Below, one piece after another: positions 22,931 through 35,497 of a stretch of DNA of 64,000 bases. The notes below the pieces were generated by a model, which was not told the DNA's origin, did no database searches, and was given only the letters and a program-made list of their open reading frames with translations. Both the position numbers and the translations under genes were made by a program. Where the stretch lies: NCBI RefSeq assembly GCF_949987515.2, contig NC_082688.1, positions 79,054,731-79,118,730 of the forward strand, read 5' to 3'. The DNA comes from Delphinus delphis (lineage: Eukaryota; Chordata; Mammalia; Artiodactyla; Delphinidae). Within the stretch, counting starts at the first letter, position 1. Each line of letters opens with the position of its first letter.

Positions 22931-23502
22931 ACAGGTGAATAATGTGTTAGGTGGTGAAAACTGCAAAAAAAAAAAAATTGACACTGAACAATGATGAGAA
23001 TTATGCTTATAGAACAATGTACACTGTCATTTGCCTCAACAAACAAACAAGCAAACAAAAAACATAACAAACAAAATTCAGGAGATGGGAAAACTCCCAA
23101 ATGGCTAATGTTCTCACCCTTCATAGCAGTGAGTAAATTGGTGTTCTCCATAACTGAACTGTAGTTGAAATTTCAGGGTGTCAACTTCTTAACATGGAAT
23201 ACATGGAATCGTATAGGGTTCTAATAACTTCTACTATGAAAAATACTTGTTGAAATTTAGCAATCCCTTTACTTTAGCCTCAGGTTTTTCCTGATGTTAA
23301 ATTCAGTTAGAATGACATTTAATACATTTTAGTGTGAGATTCCATTTTTATATCATTGCTATCTATTTTTTATGCATCGAGAGATGACTAGAATGATGTT
23401 ACCAAATGCCAACACTGTTAAAAATTCTCAATGGTGAGATAGTGCAAAATTTGGTGTCATTCTTCTTAGTAATTTTTGATATTGTGTGTGTTTTATTTAT
23501 AT
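22931..23502. other. No gene recognised
   Basis: Contains a short A run (22966-22978) and a (CAAA)n-like stretch (23038-23075). The rest is unassigned AT-rich DNA up to the L1 target site. Confidence 0.5.
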
Positions 23503-23511
23503 AAGAATATG
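23503..23511. repeat. Left target-site duplication of the large L1
   Basis: AAGAATATG, identical to 29523-29531 directly after the L1 poly(A). It fixes the left edge of the insertion at 23512, so the unusual leader that follows was part of the inserted RNA. Confidence 0.8.
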
Positions 23512-24369
23512 GGGAGGCCGTGGACACACGCACGTGGGCGGCTCACCGCCAGCCTTACAGACGGGAACCAACGGTCACCAAGGCTGTTAGGCCTGAAAGC
23601 AGCAGAAGCTGCAGCGACTGGGGGCAGAGAGAGCAAAGTATACGTTCTTATCAATTATTTGCTATTATTGCCTGCTACAGAGGGTGACCTTCTGTTAGAA
23701 ATATGCATCATAGGGTAGTCAGCCTACCCAGGAACAAGAGAAGATTTATCAATACAGTGGGATAAAGAAGACCTCTGTTACATTGGAAGCCACGTGTTGA
23801 TGATGGCAAAGTCCCTGTCAGCCACCTTATGGAATGACCACGTGCAGGTAGACTCAGACTACCAGAAACACCTTTCCTAGACTGTTCATGTCAATGTGAG
23901 ATTGGCTTCTGGGCACTGCCATGTGGCTCACAGGGTCTTGGTGCTCCAGCCAGGTGTGAGGCCTGTGCCTCTGAGGTGGGAGAGCCAAGATCAGGACATT
24001 GGTCCACTAGGGACCTCCCGGCTGCATGTAATATCAAATGGTGAAAGCTCTCCCAGAGATCTCCATCTCAACACTAAGACCCAGCTCCACTTAAACAACC
24101 AGCAAGCTACAGTGCTGGACACACTATACCAAACAACTAGCAAGACAAGAATAAAACACCACCCATTATCAGAGAGGCTGCCTAAAATCAAAATAAGGTC
24201 ACAGACACCCGAAAACACACCACCAGATGTGATATTGCCCACTAGGAAGACAAGATCCAGCCTCATCCACAGAACACTGGCACCATTCCCCTATACCAGG
24301 AAGCCTACACAACACACTGAACCAACCTTAGCCAGTGGGGGCAGACACCAAAAACAACGGAAACTATGA
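23509..24369 (+). pseudogene. Long near-open frame in the L1 leader
   Basis: One frame runs 287 codons from an ATG at 23509 (bases of the target duplication) to TGA at 24367-24369. It is interrupted only by TAG at 23716 and TAG at 23878, and stops 48 nt before the ORF1 ATG. The first part (to about 23925) is not the usual L1 5' UTR and has a coding look, with segments such as PATEGDLLLEICIIG, REDLSIQWDKEDLCYIGSHV and MMAKSLSATLWNDHVQVDSD. The second part (from about 23930, 'gtcttggtgctccagcc') is ordinary artiodactyl/cetacean-type L1 5' UTR and stays open in the same frame. I do not recognise the protein. It may be a captured host exon sequence, a lineage-specific L1 leader peptide, or chance. 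Being interrupted twice, it is unlikely to be made from this copy. Confidence 0.5.
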
Positions 24370-24417
24370 ACTTGCAGCCTGAGAAAAGGAGATGCCAAAC
24401 ACAGTAAGTTAAGCAAA

Positions 24418-25300
24418 ATGAGAAGGCAGAGAAACACACAGCAGATGAAGGAGCAAGGTAATAAGCCACCAGACCAAACAAATGAAGAGGAAATAGGCAG
24501 TCTACCTGAAAAAGAATTCAGAGAAATGACAGTAAAGATGATCCAAAATCTTGGCAATAGAATGGAGAAAATACAAGAAACGTTTAACACGGACCTAGAA
24601 GAATTAAAGAGCAAACAAACAGTGATGAACAACACAATAAATGAAATTAAAAATTCTCTAGGAATCAATAGCAGAATAACTGAGGCAGAAGAACAGGTAA
24701 GAGACCTGGAAGATAAAGTAGTGGAAATAACTACTGCAGAGCAGAATAAAGAAAAAAGAATGAAAAGAATGGAGAACAGCCTTAGAGACCTCTGGGACAA
24801 CATTAAACACACCAACATTCGAATTATAGTAGTCCCAGAAGAAAAAGAAAGGGACTGAGAAAATATTTGAAGAGATTATAGTTGAAAACTTCCCTAATAT
24901 GGGAAAGCAAATAGTCAATCAAGTCCAGGAAGCACAGAGAGGCGCATACAGTATAAGTCCAAGGAGAAACACACCAAGACACATACTCATCAAACTATCA
25001 AAAATTAAACACAAATAAAAAATATTAAAAGCAGCAAGAAAAAAACAACAAATAACATACAAGAGAATCCCCACAAGGTTAACAGCTGATCTTTCACCAT
25101 AAAGTCTGCAAGACAGAAGGGAGTGGCCAGACATATTTAAAATGATGAAAGGGAAAAACCTACAACCAAGATTACTCTACCCAGCAAGGATCTCATTCAG
25201 TTTTGATGGAGAAATTAAAACCTTTACAGACAAGCAAAAGCTAAGAGAATTCAGCATCACCAAACCAGCTTTATAGCAAATGCTAAAGGAACTTCTCTAG
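24418..25300 (+). pseudogene. L1 ORF1 (RNA-binding chaperone), broken
   Basis: ORF1p is the trimeric nucleic-acid chaperone that coats L1 RNA in cytoplasmic RNPs. Residues 1-40 are a basic/polar N-terminus (MRRQRNTQQMKEQGNK). Residues ~40-125 are a heptad-rich coiled coil. An RRM start (RMENSLRDLWDNIKHTNIRI) follows. The frame ends at TGA 24856-24858 after 146 codons because of a frameshift near 24850. The continuation lies in frame 2 with NFPNMGKQ, RRNTPRHILIK and near the end KLREFSITKPAL, and carries further stops at 25016, 25100 and 25274 before the natural stop at 25298. An intact family member is about 290-340 residues. The start is chosen at the ATG after 'agttaagcaaa', the normal ORF1 context. 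Confidence 0.9.
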
Positions 25301-25358
25301 GTAGGAAACACAAGAGAATAAAAAGGCCTACAATAACAAACACAAAACAATTAAGAAA

Positions 25359-28300
25359 ACGGGAATAGGAATATACATATCGATAATTATCTTAAATGCA
25401 AATGGATTAAATGCTCCCACCAAAAGACACAGACTGGCTGAATGGATACAAAAACAAGACCCGTATATATGCTATCTACAAGAGACCCACTTCAGACCTA
25501 GGGACACATAAAGACTGAAAGTGAGAGGATGGAAAAAGATATTCCATGCAAATGGAAATCAAAAGAAAGCTGGAGTAGCAATTCTCGTATCAGACAAAAT
25601 AGACTTTAAAATAAAGAGTATTACAAGAGACAAAAATGGACACTAAATAATGATCGACGGATCAAACCAAAAAGAAGATATAAGAATTGTAAATATTTAT
25701 GCACCTAACATAGGAGCACCTCAATACATAAGGCAAATGCTAACAGCCATAAAAGGGGAAATTGACAGCAACATGATAATAGTAGGAGAGTTTAACACCC
25801 CACTTTCATCAATGGACAGATCATCCAAAATGAAACTAAATATGGAAACACAAGCTTTAAATGATACATTAAACAAGATGGACTTAATTGATATTTATAG
25901 GACATTCCACCCAAGAACAACAGAATACACTTTCTTCTCAAGTGCTCATGGAACATTCTCCAGGACAGATCATATCTTGGGTCACAAATCAAGCCTTGGT
26001 AAACTTAAGAAAATTGAAATTGTAGCAAGTATCTTTTCTGACCACAATGCTGAGACTTTTTGATATCAATTACAGGAAAAAAGCTGTAAAAAATATAAAC
26101 ACATGGAGGCTAAACAATACACTGCTTAATAACCAAGGGATCACTGAAGAAATCAAAGAGGAAATCAAAAAATACCTAGAAACAAATGACAATGAAAACA
26201 AGATGACCCAAAACCTATGGGATAGAGCAAAAGCAGTTCTAAGAGGGAAGTTTACAGAATACAATCGTACCTCAAGAAACAAGAAACATCTCAAATAAAC
26301 AACCTAACCTTACACCTAAAGAAATTAGGGAAAGAAGAAGAAAAAAACCCAAAGTTAGCAGAAGGAAAGAAATCATAAAGATCAGATCAGAAATAAATGA
26401 AAAAGAAATGAAGGAAACAATAGCAAAGATCAATAAAACTAAAAGCTGGTTCTTTGAGAAGGTAAACTAAATTGATAAACCATTAGCCAGACTCATCAAG
26501 AAAAAAAGGGAGAAGACTCAAATGAATAGAATTAGAAATGAAAAGGGAGAAGTAACTACTGACACTGCAGAAATACAGAGGATCATGAGAGAAGAGTGCA
26601 AGCAACTATATGCCAATAAAATGGACAACCTGAAAGAAATGGACAAATTCTTAGAAAAGCACAACCTTCCTAGACTGAACCAGGAAGAACTAGAAAATAT
26701 GAACAGACAAATCACAAGCACTGAAATTGAGACTGTGATTAAAAATCTTCCAACAAACAAAGGCCCAGGACCAGATGGCTTCACAGGCAAATTCTATCAA
26801 ACATTTAGAGAAGAGCTAACACCTATCCCTCTCAAACTCTTCTAAAATATAGCAGAGGGAGGAACACTCCCAAACTCATTCTACGAGGCCACCATCATTC
26901 TGATACCAAAACCAGACAAAGATGTCACACAAAAAAAGAAAACTACAGGCCAATATCACTGATGAACATAGGTGCAAATTCCTCAACAAAATACTAGCAA
27001 ACAGAATCCAACAGCACATTAAAAGGATCATACACCATGATCAGGTGGGGTGTATCCCAGGAATGCAAGGATTCTTTAATATATGCAAATCAATCAATGT
27101 GATAAATGATACTAACAACTTGAAGAAGAAAAATGATACGATCATCTCAATAGAGGCAGAAAAAGCTTTTCACAAAATTCAACACCGATTTATGATAAAA
27201 ACCCTCCAGAAAGTAGGCATAGAAGGAAATTTCCTCAACATAATAAAGGCCATATATGACAAACGCACAGCCAACATCATTCTCAGTGGTGAAAAACTGA
27301 AAACATTTCTTCTAAGATCAGGAACAAGACAAGGTTGTCCACTCTCACCGCTATTATTCTACATAGTTTTGGAGGTTTTAGCCACAGCAATCAGAAAAGA
27401 AAAAGAAATAAAAGGAATCCAAATTGGAAAAGAAGAAGTAAAGCAGTCACTGTTTGCAGATGACATAATACTACACATAGAAAATCGTAAAGATGCTACC
27501 AGGAAACTACTAAAGCTAATCAATGAATTTGGTAAAGTAGCAGGATACAAAATTAATGCACAGAAATCTCTTGCATTCCTATACACTAATGATGAAAAAT
27601 CTGAAAGAGAAATTAAGGAAACACTCCCATTTACCATTGCAACAAAAAGAATAAAATACCTAGGAATAAACTTACCTAAGGAGACAAAAGACCTGTATGC
27701 AGAAAACTATAAGACACTGACGAAAGAAATTAAAGATGATACAAACAGATGGAGAGATATACCATGTTCTTGAATTGGAAGAATCAACATTGTGAAAATG
27801 ACTATACTACCCAATGCAACGTACAGATTCAATGCAATCCCTATCAAACTACCACTGGCATTTTTCGCAGAACTAGAACAAAAAATGTTACAATTTGTAC
27901 GGAAACACAAAAGACCCCTAACAGCCAAAGCAATCTTGAGAATGAAAAACGGAGCTGGAGGAATCAGGCTCCCTGACTTCAGACTATACTACAAAGCTAC
28001 AGTAATCAAGACAGTATGGTACTGGCATAAAAAGAGAAAGATAGATCAATGGAACCAGATAGAAAGCCCAGAGATAAACCCACACACATATGGTCACCTC
28101 ATCTTTGATAAAGAAGGCAAGAATATACAGTGGAGAAAAGACGGTCTCTTCAATAAGTGGTGCTGGGACAACTGGACAGCTACATGTAAAAGAATGAAAT
28201 TAGAACACTTCCTAACACCATACACATGGATTAAAGACCTAAATGTAAGGCCAGACACTCTAAAACTCTTAGAGGAAAATATAGGCAGAACCCTCTATGA

Positions 28301-29158
28301 CATAAATCACAGCAAGATCCTTTTTGACCCACCTCCTAGAGAAATGGAAATAAAAACAAAAAGAAACAAATGGAACCTAATGAAACTTAAAAGCTTTTGC
28401 ACAGCAAAGGAAACCATAAACAAGATGAAAAGACAACCCTCAGAATGGGAGAAAATATTTGCACATGAAGCAACTGACAAAGGATTAATCTCCAAAATTT
28501 ACAAGCAGCTCATGCAACTCAATATCAAAAAAACTAACAACCGAATCCAAAAATGGGCACAAGGCCTAAATAGACATTTCTCCAAAGAAGATATACAGAT
28601 TGCCAACAAACACATGAACGAATGCTCAACATCACTAATCATCAGAGAAATGCAAATCAAAACTACAATGAGGTATCACCTCACAGCAGTCGGAATGGCC
28701 ATCATCAAAAAATCTACAAACAATAAATGCTTGGGAGGGTGTGGAGAAAAGGGAACCCTCTTGCACTGTTGATGGGAATGTAAATTGATACAGCCACTAT
28801 GGAGAACAGTATGGAGGTTCCTTAAAATACTAAAAATAGAACTACCACACGACCCAGCAATCCCACTATGGGGCATATACCCTGAGAAAACCATAATTCA
28901 AAAGGAGTTATGTACCACGATGTTCATTGCAGCTCTATTTACAATAACCAGGACATTGGAACAACCTACATGTCCATCAACAGATGAATGGATAAAGAAG
29001 ACGTGGCTCATATATACAATGGAATATTACTCAGCCATAAAAAGAAAGGAAACTGAGTTATTTGTAGTGAGGTGGATGGACCTAGAGACTGTCATACAGG
29101 GTGAAGTCAGAAATAGAAAAATAAATGCCATATGCTAACACATACATATGGAATCTAA
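25359..29158 (+). pseudogene. L1 ORF2 (endonuclease/reverse transcriptase), broken
   Basis: ORF2p nicks target DNA and reverse-transcribes L1 RNA. The expected start codon reads ACG (25359-25361), whereas the patch at 22205 has ATG in this place. Endonuclease motifs: LNANGLNAP, LQETHF, VNIYAPN and SDHN. Reverse transcriptase: [11 protein letters not shown], then the catalytic FADD at 27453-27464. C-terminal Cys-rich part: [10 protein letters not shown]. Lesions: stops at 25509 and 25644, a frameshift near 26045, another between 26300 and 26520, a stop at 26843, a frameshift near 26900, TGA at 27771 replacing a Trp codon, and TGA at 28770, again at Trp, in the Cys-rich domain. A further small indel near 29105 shifts the last residues. 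The largest surviving pieces are 283 and 326 codons. Not functional. Confidence 0.95.
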
Positions 29159-29522
29159 AAAAAAAAGAAATGGTTCTGAAGAACCTAGGGGCAGGACAGG
29201 AATAAAGATGCAGATGTAGAGAATGGATATGAGGACACGGGGAGGGGGAAGGGTAAGCTGGGATGAAGTGTGAGAGTGGCATGGACTTATATATACTACC
29301 AAATGTAAAACAGATAGCTAGTGGGAAGCAGCCACATAGCACAGGGAGATCTGCTCGGTGCTTTGTGACCACCTAGAGGGGTGGGATAGGAAGAGTGGGA
29401 GGGAGACACAGAGGGAGGAGATATGGGGATTATGTATATGTATAGGTGATTCACTTTGTTATAAAGCAGAAACTAACACACCATTGTAAAGCAATTATAC
29501 TCCAATAAAGATGTTAAAAAAA
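29159..29522 (+). other. L1 3' UTR and poly(A)
   Basis: A purine-rich part ('ggacacggggagggggaagg') is followed by the terminal words 'cactttgttataaagcagaa' and 'ccaataaagatgtt', with an AATAAA signal just before the A tail. The same 3' end closes the L1s at 42618 and 50070. Confidence 0.9.
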
Positions 29523-29531
29523 AAGAATATG
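29523..29531. repeat. Right target-site duplication of the large L1
   Basis: AAGAATATG, matching 23503-23511 exactly. Confidence 0.8.
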
Positions 29532-30320
29532 AAGTCATTTTCTTTAAAAATATAAACAAAATAATAGTATTACCTTTTAATTATTGATTGAATTTTCTAA
29601 TGATTAATTGAACAGGGTCACAATATCAAAATTTTCTAAAAGGTTCACTTGTGTATACAATTTTATCCCGATTTGAAATCCTTTAATTCAGTTGCCCTGG
29701 ATTCATTCCCTTTTTCCCCTATTGATGCATCAAGAACAGAATGAAACAGATAAATAAAATGTAGACAAAGCAATCAGTAGTGCTGGTAAGAATGTCACTA
29801 AAATAATTCACCATGAGATACAGGCTAACTGAAGAGTGAAGGGCAGTGCAACCAGAAAGGGGATGACTTCATCCAAACATCCTCTATATTGACTTTTCCA
29901 AATCCTATCAAGCAGTATGTTAAGTGGGAGTGAAAGGAGCAAGTTCATGAGGGAGGCAGGATACGAAAAGTGGTCTGACAATTTGAGAGATCAACATTTC
30001 ACTGAGAACAGCTCTGCATGGTTAAAAAAAAAAAAGAAATTAAATGTAGTGAGATGAATGGATAGCTAAAGTAAAGATGGAAACCATTGCATCAGATAGA
30101 ATCCCAGAGCTGTGGGGCTATGTTGGGATAATAAACTCATTAACTATGAACTAAACCAGGAATTCGGGTGCAAAAGAACTTGATTTCAGGTGGACTAAAT
30201 TCATGTGCTTAAATGTATGGAGCACTACAGAATGAAGATGTACAATATCGACTTGTAGAGGAGCCAGAAAAAAAGCTGACTACACATCATGCTTCAAAGT
30301 AGTTAGTTATGAATATGAGG

Positions 30321-30343
30321 TGTGTGTGTGTGTGTGTGCGCGC
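30321..30343. repeat. (TG)n(CG)n microsatellite
   Basis: A TG run ending in CGCGC at its right side, which is alternating purine-pyrimidine. Confidence 0.9.
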
Positions 30344-31427
30344 ATAAGAGGGTCTCTAATTGAATGGTTGTTCAGACTAGTATGGTAAAAGGAAAGATAA
30401 TTAAGGTCCAGAGGTAAATCCAATAGTCAAGGAAAAGTTTGAGGGTATAAATACCCTTTATTGGCAGTGCATTGGGATTTCCAGAAGGCACTCTGAAAAG
30501 AAAGGCACTCCACAGGTATCTGCAAGGACTGCCACAACAGAAGGGAAGGAAAAAACAGGATGGGGACAAGAATATGGGGATGTGTGCTGACTATCCCAGT
30601 TAAAACCCATTCGATTGGTGGACCTATGACGAAGGGTGGAGAATATTAGAAGGATTGATTCAGGCACATTGTAGGTACCTAGTAAACATTATTTGAAGAG
30701 TAAATAAATGAACTAATTAAGTATCAGCCTCAGGTTTGCACATGAGAATTTGGCATGAAGCTTTAATTTACTTTCCAGAGGCAAGCAAGTAGCTGAAAGC
30801 GACTAAAAACTACCATCAATTTTATATTTCTTGTTAAAAAGGAATGCTAAGAAAGTGGGGGATGTCGAAGAGAAAGATTTCCAAAATGACAGCTAGGAGG
30901 AAAATGAACTCACTGTCCCTATAGAAGGTTTATATGAGGTGTGTGAGCAAAAACAGGAGTCGGCCAAGAAGGAGAGAGAGAAATGGGTTATTTTCATCTT
31001 TCTTAATGGGCGTTAATGTGCAGTACGGAAGCTCGTAGGTTGCAAAAGCTTGGTCCTTGCTTATCTGATGCTTCTTTGTAGAGGATAAAGTCTTAATTTC
31101 CCACATAAAATTTTAAGCTTAGAAAAATCTGAATGCCTGAATTTTAGGCTATTAAAATGGATGAAACCAGTAAAGCTATTTTGGAATTACAACTAAATTA
31201 AGTTCCTTTTTGGTTAATTGACAGGTGATGTTGGAGTTCTATCAGATACTGAAAAATTCTACTTCATTTTTTATCTCCCATAAGGACACTCAATGTGAGA
31301 GAAAGTCTATATTATAATATTCTTAATTCATCATTTTAATATATTTTGAATTTAGTTGCACTGGGCATTATGTTTTTAATTTAAAATGTAATCATTGTAA
31401 AAAGTAATGAAAATGAAGGACATACCA

Positions 31428-31495
31428 ATGAAATTTCCCAATTTCATGGGAATTTCCCAATTTTCCCAATTTTTCCCAAATTTCCCAATTCACCC
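31428..31495. repeat. Degenerate TTTCCCAAT-unit short repeat
   Basis: Seven or so variants of (A)TTTCCCAA follow each other. One junction creates the palindrome GGGAATTTCCC at 31448-31458, which fits the NF-kB site consensus but most likely arises from the repeat itself. Confidence 0.8.
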
Positions 31496-32087
31496 AATGA
31501 AGCAGTTTTATTTCCATGGTTCCCTCCTTTCTTCTCTCTCTCATCATAGTTTCCTGAAGTGGTTTGATTTTCTATTGAATATTTATAATTGATTAAAATA
31601 TTCTCCCACTAGTAGGTAGTTATTTCCTCCTTTCCCCTTTATACTTAATTAAAAATAAATATTTTTGGGAATGTATCTATTTCCCTCATTTTAAGTACCT
31701 TCAAAGATTATGAATAATGGCATTAAATTATATAAATGTTTTTATGACCCTTGAAATCCATTGTCAAATTGTATAAATAGGAACAGTCCTTTGAAAAGGA
31801 TGATATCAGCCACAGGTGATAGTGATGAATAACTGCCAGGTATTTTTTTTCCTACCTCAGGAACTCTGCCTGTTATGAATGATGCATTCATGTTTGCCAA
31901 TTAAGGGCAAAAAAGTTACTTCCAATTCTTTGGTAACTAGTCAAATTTAATTCAATTTTTCTCTCTCTTTCCAAGTATGTATTACTTGGATTCTGATATA
32001 GAACATAGCATGGCAATGAAAATAATGTGAATGTTGATGTCAAAAGACCTGGCCTTGAAATCTACTTTGCCTTCTTTCATGACTGTT

Positions 32088-32215
32088 TTCTAGACTCCTC
32101 CACCAAACTATATGCAAGTCCAGAAAAAGAAAATTGTCTTCTCTGTTTTTGAAATGTCTGGCATTTAGTTCAGTCTTTATCACTAGCAGAAAGTCAATAA
32201 ATGTTTACTGATTTG
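32088..32215 (+). mobile_element. L2 3'-end-like fragment
   Basis: 'tgtctggcatttagttcag' and 'gtcaataaatgtttactgat' match the L2 terminus. Confidence 0.55.
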
Positions 32216-32221
32216 AGATGT

Positions 32222-32300
32222 GTCCTTGGGTGACTTACCTAATCTCTCTGTGGTTCACTTTTCTGTAAAATGAAGCTAGCAATGGAAAGGGGTCTAAAAG
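32222..32300 (+). mobile_element. MIR-like fragment
   Basis: 'ccttgggtgacttacctaat', 'ctctctgtggttcac' and 'ttttctgtaaaatgaagc' follow the MIR core. Confidence 0.6.
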
Positions 32301-35114
32301 GTAACATGGGTAGGAACTCAAGCCTTCTTGTTTATTCCTTTTCATATGGGTTATTTGTCTATATCAATGGTAGTTTTTCCCCATGTTTCTCATATGGACT
32401 ATCTTCCAGTTTCCTTTGTATGAGATCTTCATGTAATATAGTTTTCAAAGCTTTGTCATTGACAACTACTACATTTCTTATATGCTTGTTCAGTAATACC
32501 TCTGGGTAAACTTACTAGCCGAAGAAAACTTCTGTTTGAATGCTGATGGGTATAATATTCAACCGTAAATTAACTTGGACAGAATGTCCATTTTCATAAC
32601 ATTTAGTTGGAACTAGAAACATGATCCAACTCTCCAGTTATCTTTGATTTAGTTTTAAACCTCAGAGACAAGGAGATGAATTAAACATACCCCTCTGTTC
32701 ATGATGTGCCAATGTCATTGTTTTGGTCAAGTTTCTGTTCATACTTCATTCCTGTTCCATTCATAGCAAATCTCTCCTCCATGGACATCCACTCTGATGT
32801 ATAAAATACATGTCCTTGGGCATGTCCCCATTTTATCGTTTTCTTTATATAGGTCATCCAGATTGCTTATTACCTATTACCCAAAATATTTATGTCTTTG
32901 TTATACTGTGAATAGTATTTATCAATTATATAATTTTTGTAGTTACTGCTATAATGCAAGAACACTTGTATTATTTTAATTATTTTCTATTACCTAGCAC
33001 CTTAAGTGAACTTTTTCACTATTGTCTAATATTCTTGAGTTGATTATTCGTTATTTTCTATGTATGCAATCATGGAATCTATGAATAACTAATTTTCTAT
33101 TTGATAATATTTTATTATTTCATCAACAAAAATCTACCATCACAAAAAATAGCAACTGTGATTATATTATCCTTTGCTATTTCATTTTTTTAAATTTTAA
33201 AACAGTACATTATTGAATAGTCTACAACAGAGTTTGATAATAACGAATAGTTTAAAGTAAGCTTCTTCCAGTTTTCTCTATTGTAAAATATGCTTCTTAG
33301 GCTTGCTTACTGAATTTCAGCTAAGATCTTTACTGTTTCCTACACAATTATCATTATTTTCATTCAATTAATTATTTATCAATTATAAATCACATATAAT
33401 TTTTTTTTAACCTTTAGAGATTTTTCTATTAGGGTAAATGGGTGTATGATACAGTGATCACTGAAAAGTGACACATCTGTAAATTCTCTCAGATCTTCAC
33501 CTGGAACATGAAACAAGAAAAAAACCACAGCCTATTTCACCTTTCAAAAATATTACCACCCACTGAAGCCAGAGCCACAAAGAAATGATTCCACAACAGC
33601 TTTCTCTTCAGAACATACTTAAGATGTTAACTAAATCATGGACGCGATTGTCTGGAGGATGGAACTTCTGTGAGACTGCAAGCATCTTCATTAGCTAGTG
33701 ACCATTCTCAAGGAAGCTTGGATATGACCACTCCATGATATATTAATTGCAAATGGGCAAGTACATTAATTGGTGATTGGATCATCTCTTACATGTGTAG
33801 GAATAAATTTTAAAACATTTAGTCATTAGTCATCACTAATTATAATAATTCATCAAACGTCTACTAGAAGTTCTGATAAAGGGTAAAGTTTGACTCTCCA
33901 TTCCATGAATTTTAACTACATACTTATGAGATGGGATCTCACCAATTAGACATTAGGATACCAGGAAGGAAAATGCTTTTAAATCTTGTGATGTTGCTTG
34001 ACACTGGTCACCACTATTAGTGGCAATAGCTAATATCTGTAATGAGCCTAGTAGCCAGCACTATCACTTGAATCTCTGTAACACACATTCCCCCAAAGTG
34101 AAAAACCAAGATAGAATCATTACATAACTTACTTAACTCCATATACCACACATTTAAGTTTTTAAAAACTATTAGTATTTTTCCTAGATAAGTTTTTCTA
34201 ATTTGGTCTGAGAAGACAGTTTTTCCTCCTTTTTATAGTTACATATTAAAACCACTGCAAAATGACAGTTATTCTCATGTTTTTAAGACCTACAAATTAG
34301 TAAAACTCATTTGTCCTCTGATACAAATTTAGTGTCAAACTTTACAGAATACTGAGTTAGCATAATTAAACACAATACTGAGTGATTTAAAATCTCCCAT
34401 CATATAAGGTTGTGCTCCAAATGTTGTTTCAAAATATGCAAATTAAGAATTCAGCTAGAATTTTACAACATCTATAAAACTCTAACAGGAGATGTTTAAT
34501 TTCAAAAAAAGTGATTATTTTAAATTTGGGGCAATGGGGGGGGGGTCCCATGGCCAGATTCATCCCTACACCAGTTAGAATTTTTACATAAGTTAACTGA
34601 CATTACTTGCTAAAAAAAATTAACTTGTATCATGTATGATTGAACAGTTTCCCTCATACCCCAGATCATTCTTTTTCATTATTCTCACATGCAAAAAAAT
34701 AGGAGTCCAAACTAGGACTTAGGAAATGTTCACTGCTCTTAAATAATGCTTTCATATTCTCTGCGTGAAGCGATAGGTTAGTAAGTAACTGTCTTCACCA
34801 TTATGCACCATGAGTGATGCTGAGAGAACTGCTCTAAGAGACAGAAGCCTACTCTAGGACGGGGCTGCAGCAGTTGTTATTTGGCTTATTTTTGGTGGGG
34901 ACCCCATCCAGTCCAACTCTGATCCAAGAGAATCTATCGTCTTCATACACACATCCGGCCACGGTCAGTTTGAAAGATTCCTATGCTCTGTGAGTATTAT
35001 TTCTTGGGACCTAGTGTTGAGAGGAAAGGATACAGACATTGCTTCCTTCTGAATCCACCGAACCCCCAGTAAAGGGCTTGGAGGTGGCTGGTGCTTCTTC
35101 TACTGCTGAAATAA
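32301..35114. other. Single-copy-like DNA, no gene recognised
   Basis: Strongly AT-rich between 32880 and 33420. A ten-base G run lies at about 34537-34546. 34820-35040 is moderately GC-rich but has no frame or splice pattern I can support. Confidence 0.5.
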
Positions 35115-35121
35115 CTAGCCC

Positions 35122-35323
35122 TTTTTTTTTTTGCGGTACGCGGGCCTCTCACTGTTGTGGCCTTTCCCATTGCGGAGCACAGCCTCCAGACGCACAGGCT
35201 CAGCGGCCATGGCTCACAGGCCTAGCCACTCCGCAGCATGTGGGATCTTCCCAGACCGGGACACGAACCCGTGTCCCCTGCATGGGCAGGCGGACTCTCA
35301 ACCACTGCGCCACCAGGGAAGCC
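35122..35323 (-). mobile_element. CHR-family SINE, minus strand
   Basis: Poly(T) then GCGGTACGCGGGCCTCTCAC, ending CCACCAGGGAAGCC. The duplication CTAGCCCTT precedes the T run and follows at 35324-35332. It forms an inverted pair with the SINE at 35498. Confidence 0.95.
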
Positions 35324-35497
35324 CTAGCCCTTGCTTAAAGCCTGGTACTTAATCAGGCCAGAGCTTAGCTGTGTTTATATGCCACAAAGAAGCCAGTCAT
35401 TGTGTCTTGCAACCAATAGAACGTAATTGACCGTTGTATAACTTCTGGTATTAATGCATACGACCCTGTAGGTGAAAATATACCATTAAAAAAGTGA

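Larger units (their letters stand above)
23512..29522 (+). mobile_element. Nearly complete 6-kb L1 retrotransposon, inactivated
   Basis: An atypical ~0.9-kb leader, ORF1 (24418-25300), a short spacer, ORF2 (25359-29158), a 3' UTR and poly(A) are in the normal L1 order, bounded by a 9-bp duplication. L1 copies its own RNA by target-primed reverse transcription. Both proteins are broken by several independent lesions, so the copy is dead. The leader does not resemble the two other L1 5' ends in this window (44428 and 63201), which start with the usual AAGATGGC-containing promoter. The moderate number of lesions suggests an insertion after the oldest repeats here but before the CHR SINE-era young L1s (inference). 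Confidence 0.95.
29532..32087. other. Single-copy-like DNA, no gene recognised
   Basis: AT-rich. It contains a TG run at 30321-30343, an A run near 30022 and a TTTCCCAA-type repeat at 31428-31495. No convincing exon or RNA gene is seen. Confidence 0.5.

Noticed and set aside
24291..24818. 175-codon minus-strand frame opposite L1 ORF1
   Set aside because: It is the Leu/Ser-rich shadow of the A-rich ORF1 coding strand.
31407..31592. Phe/Pro-rich short peptide with repeats
   Set aside because: It is translation of the TTTCCCAA simple repeat, not a gene.
34537..34546. G-quadruplex
   Set aside because: A single ten-base G run with no partner runs nearby; also a likely site of base-calling error.
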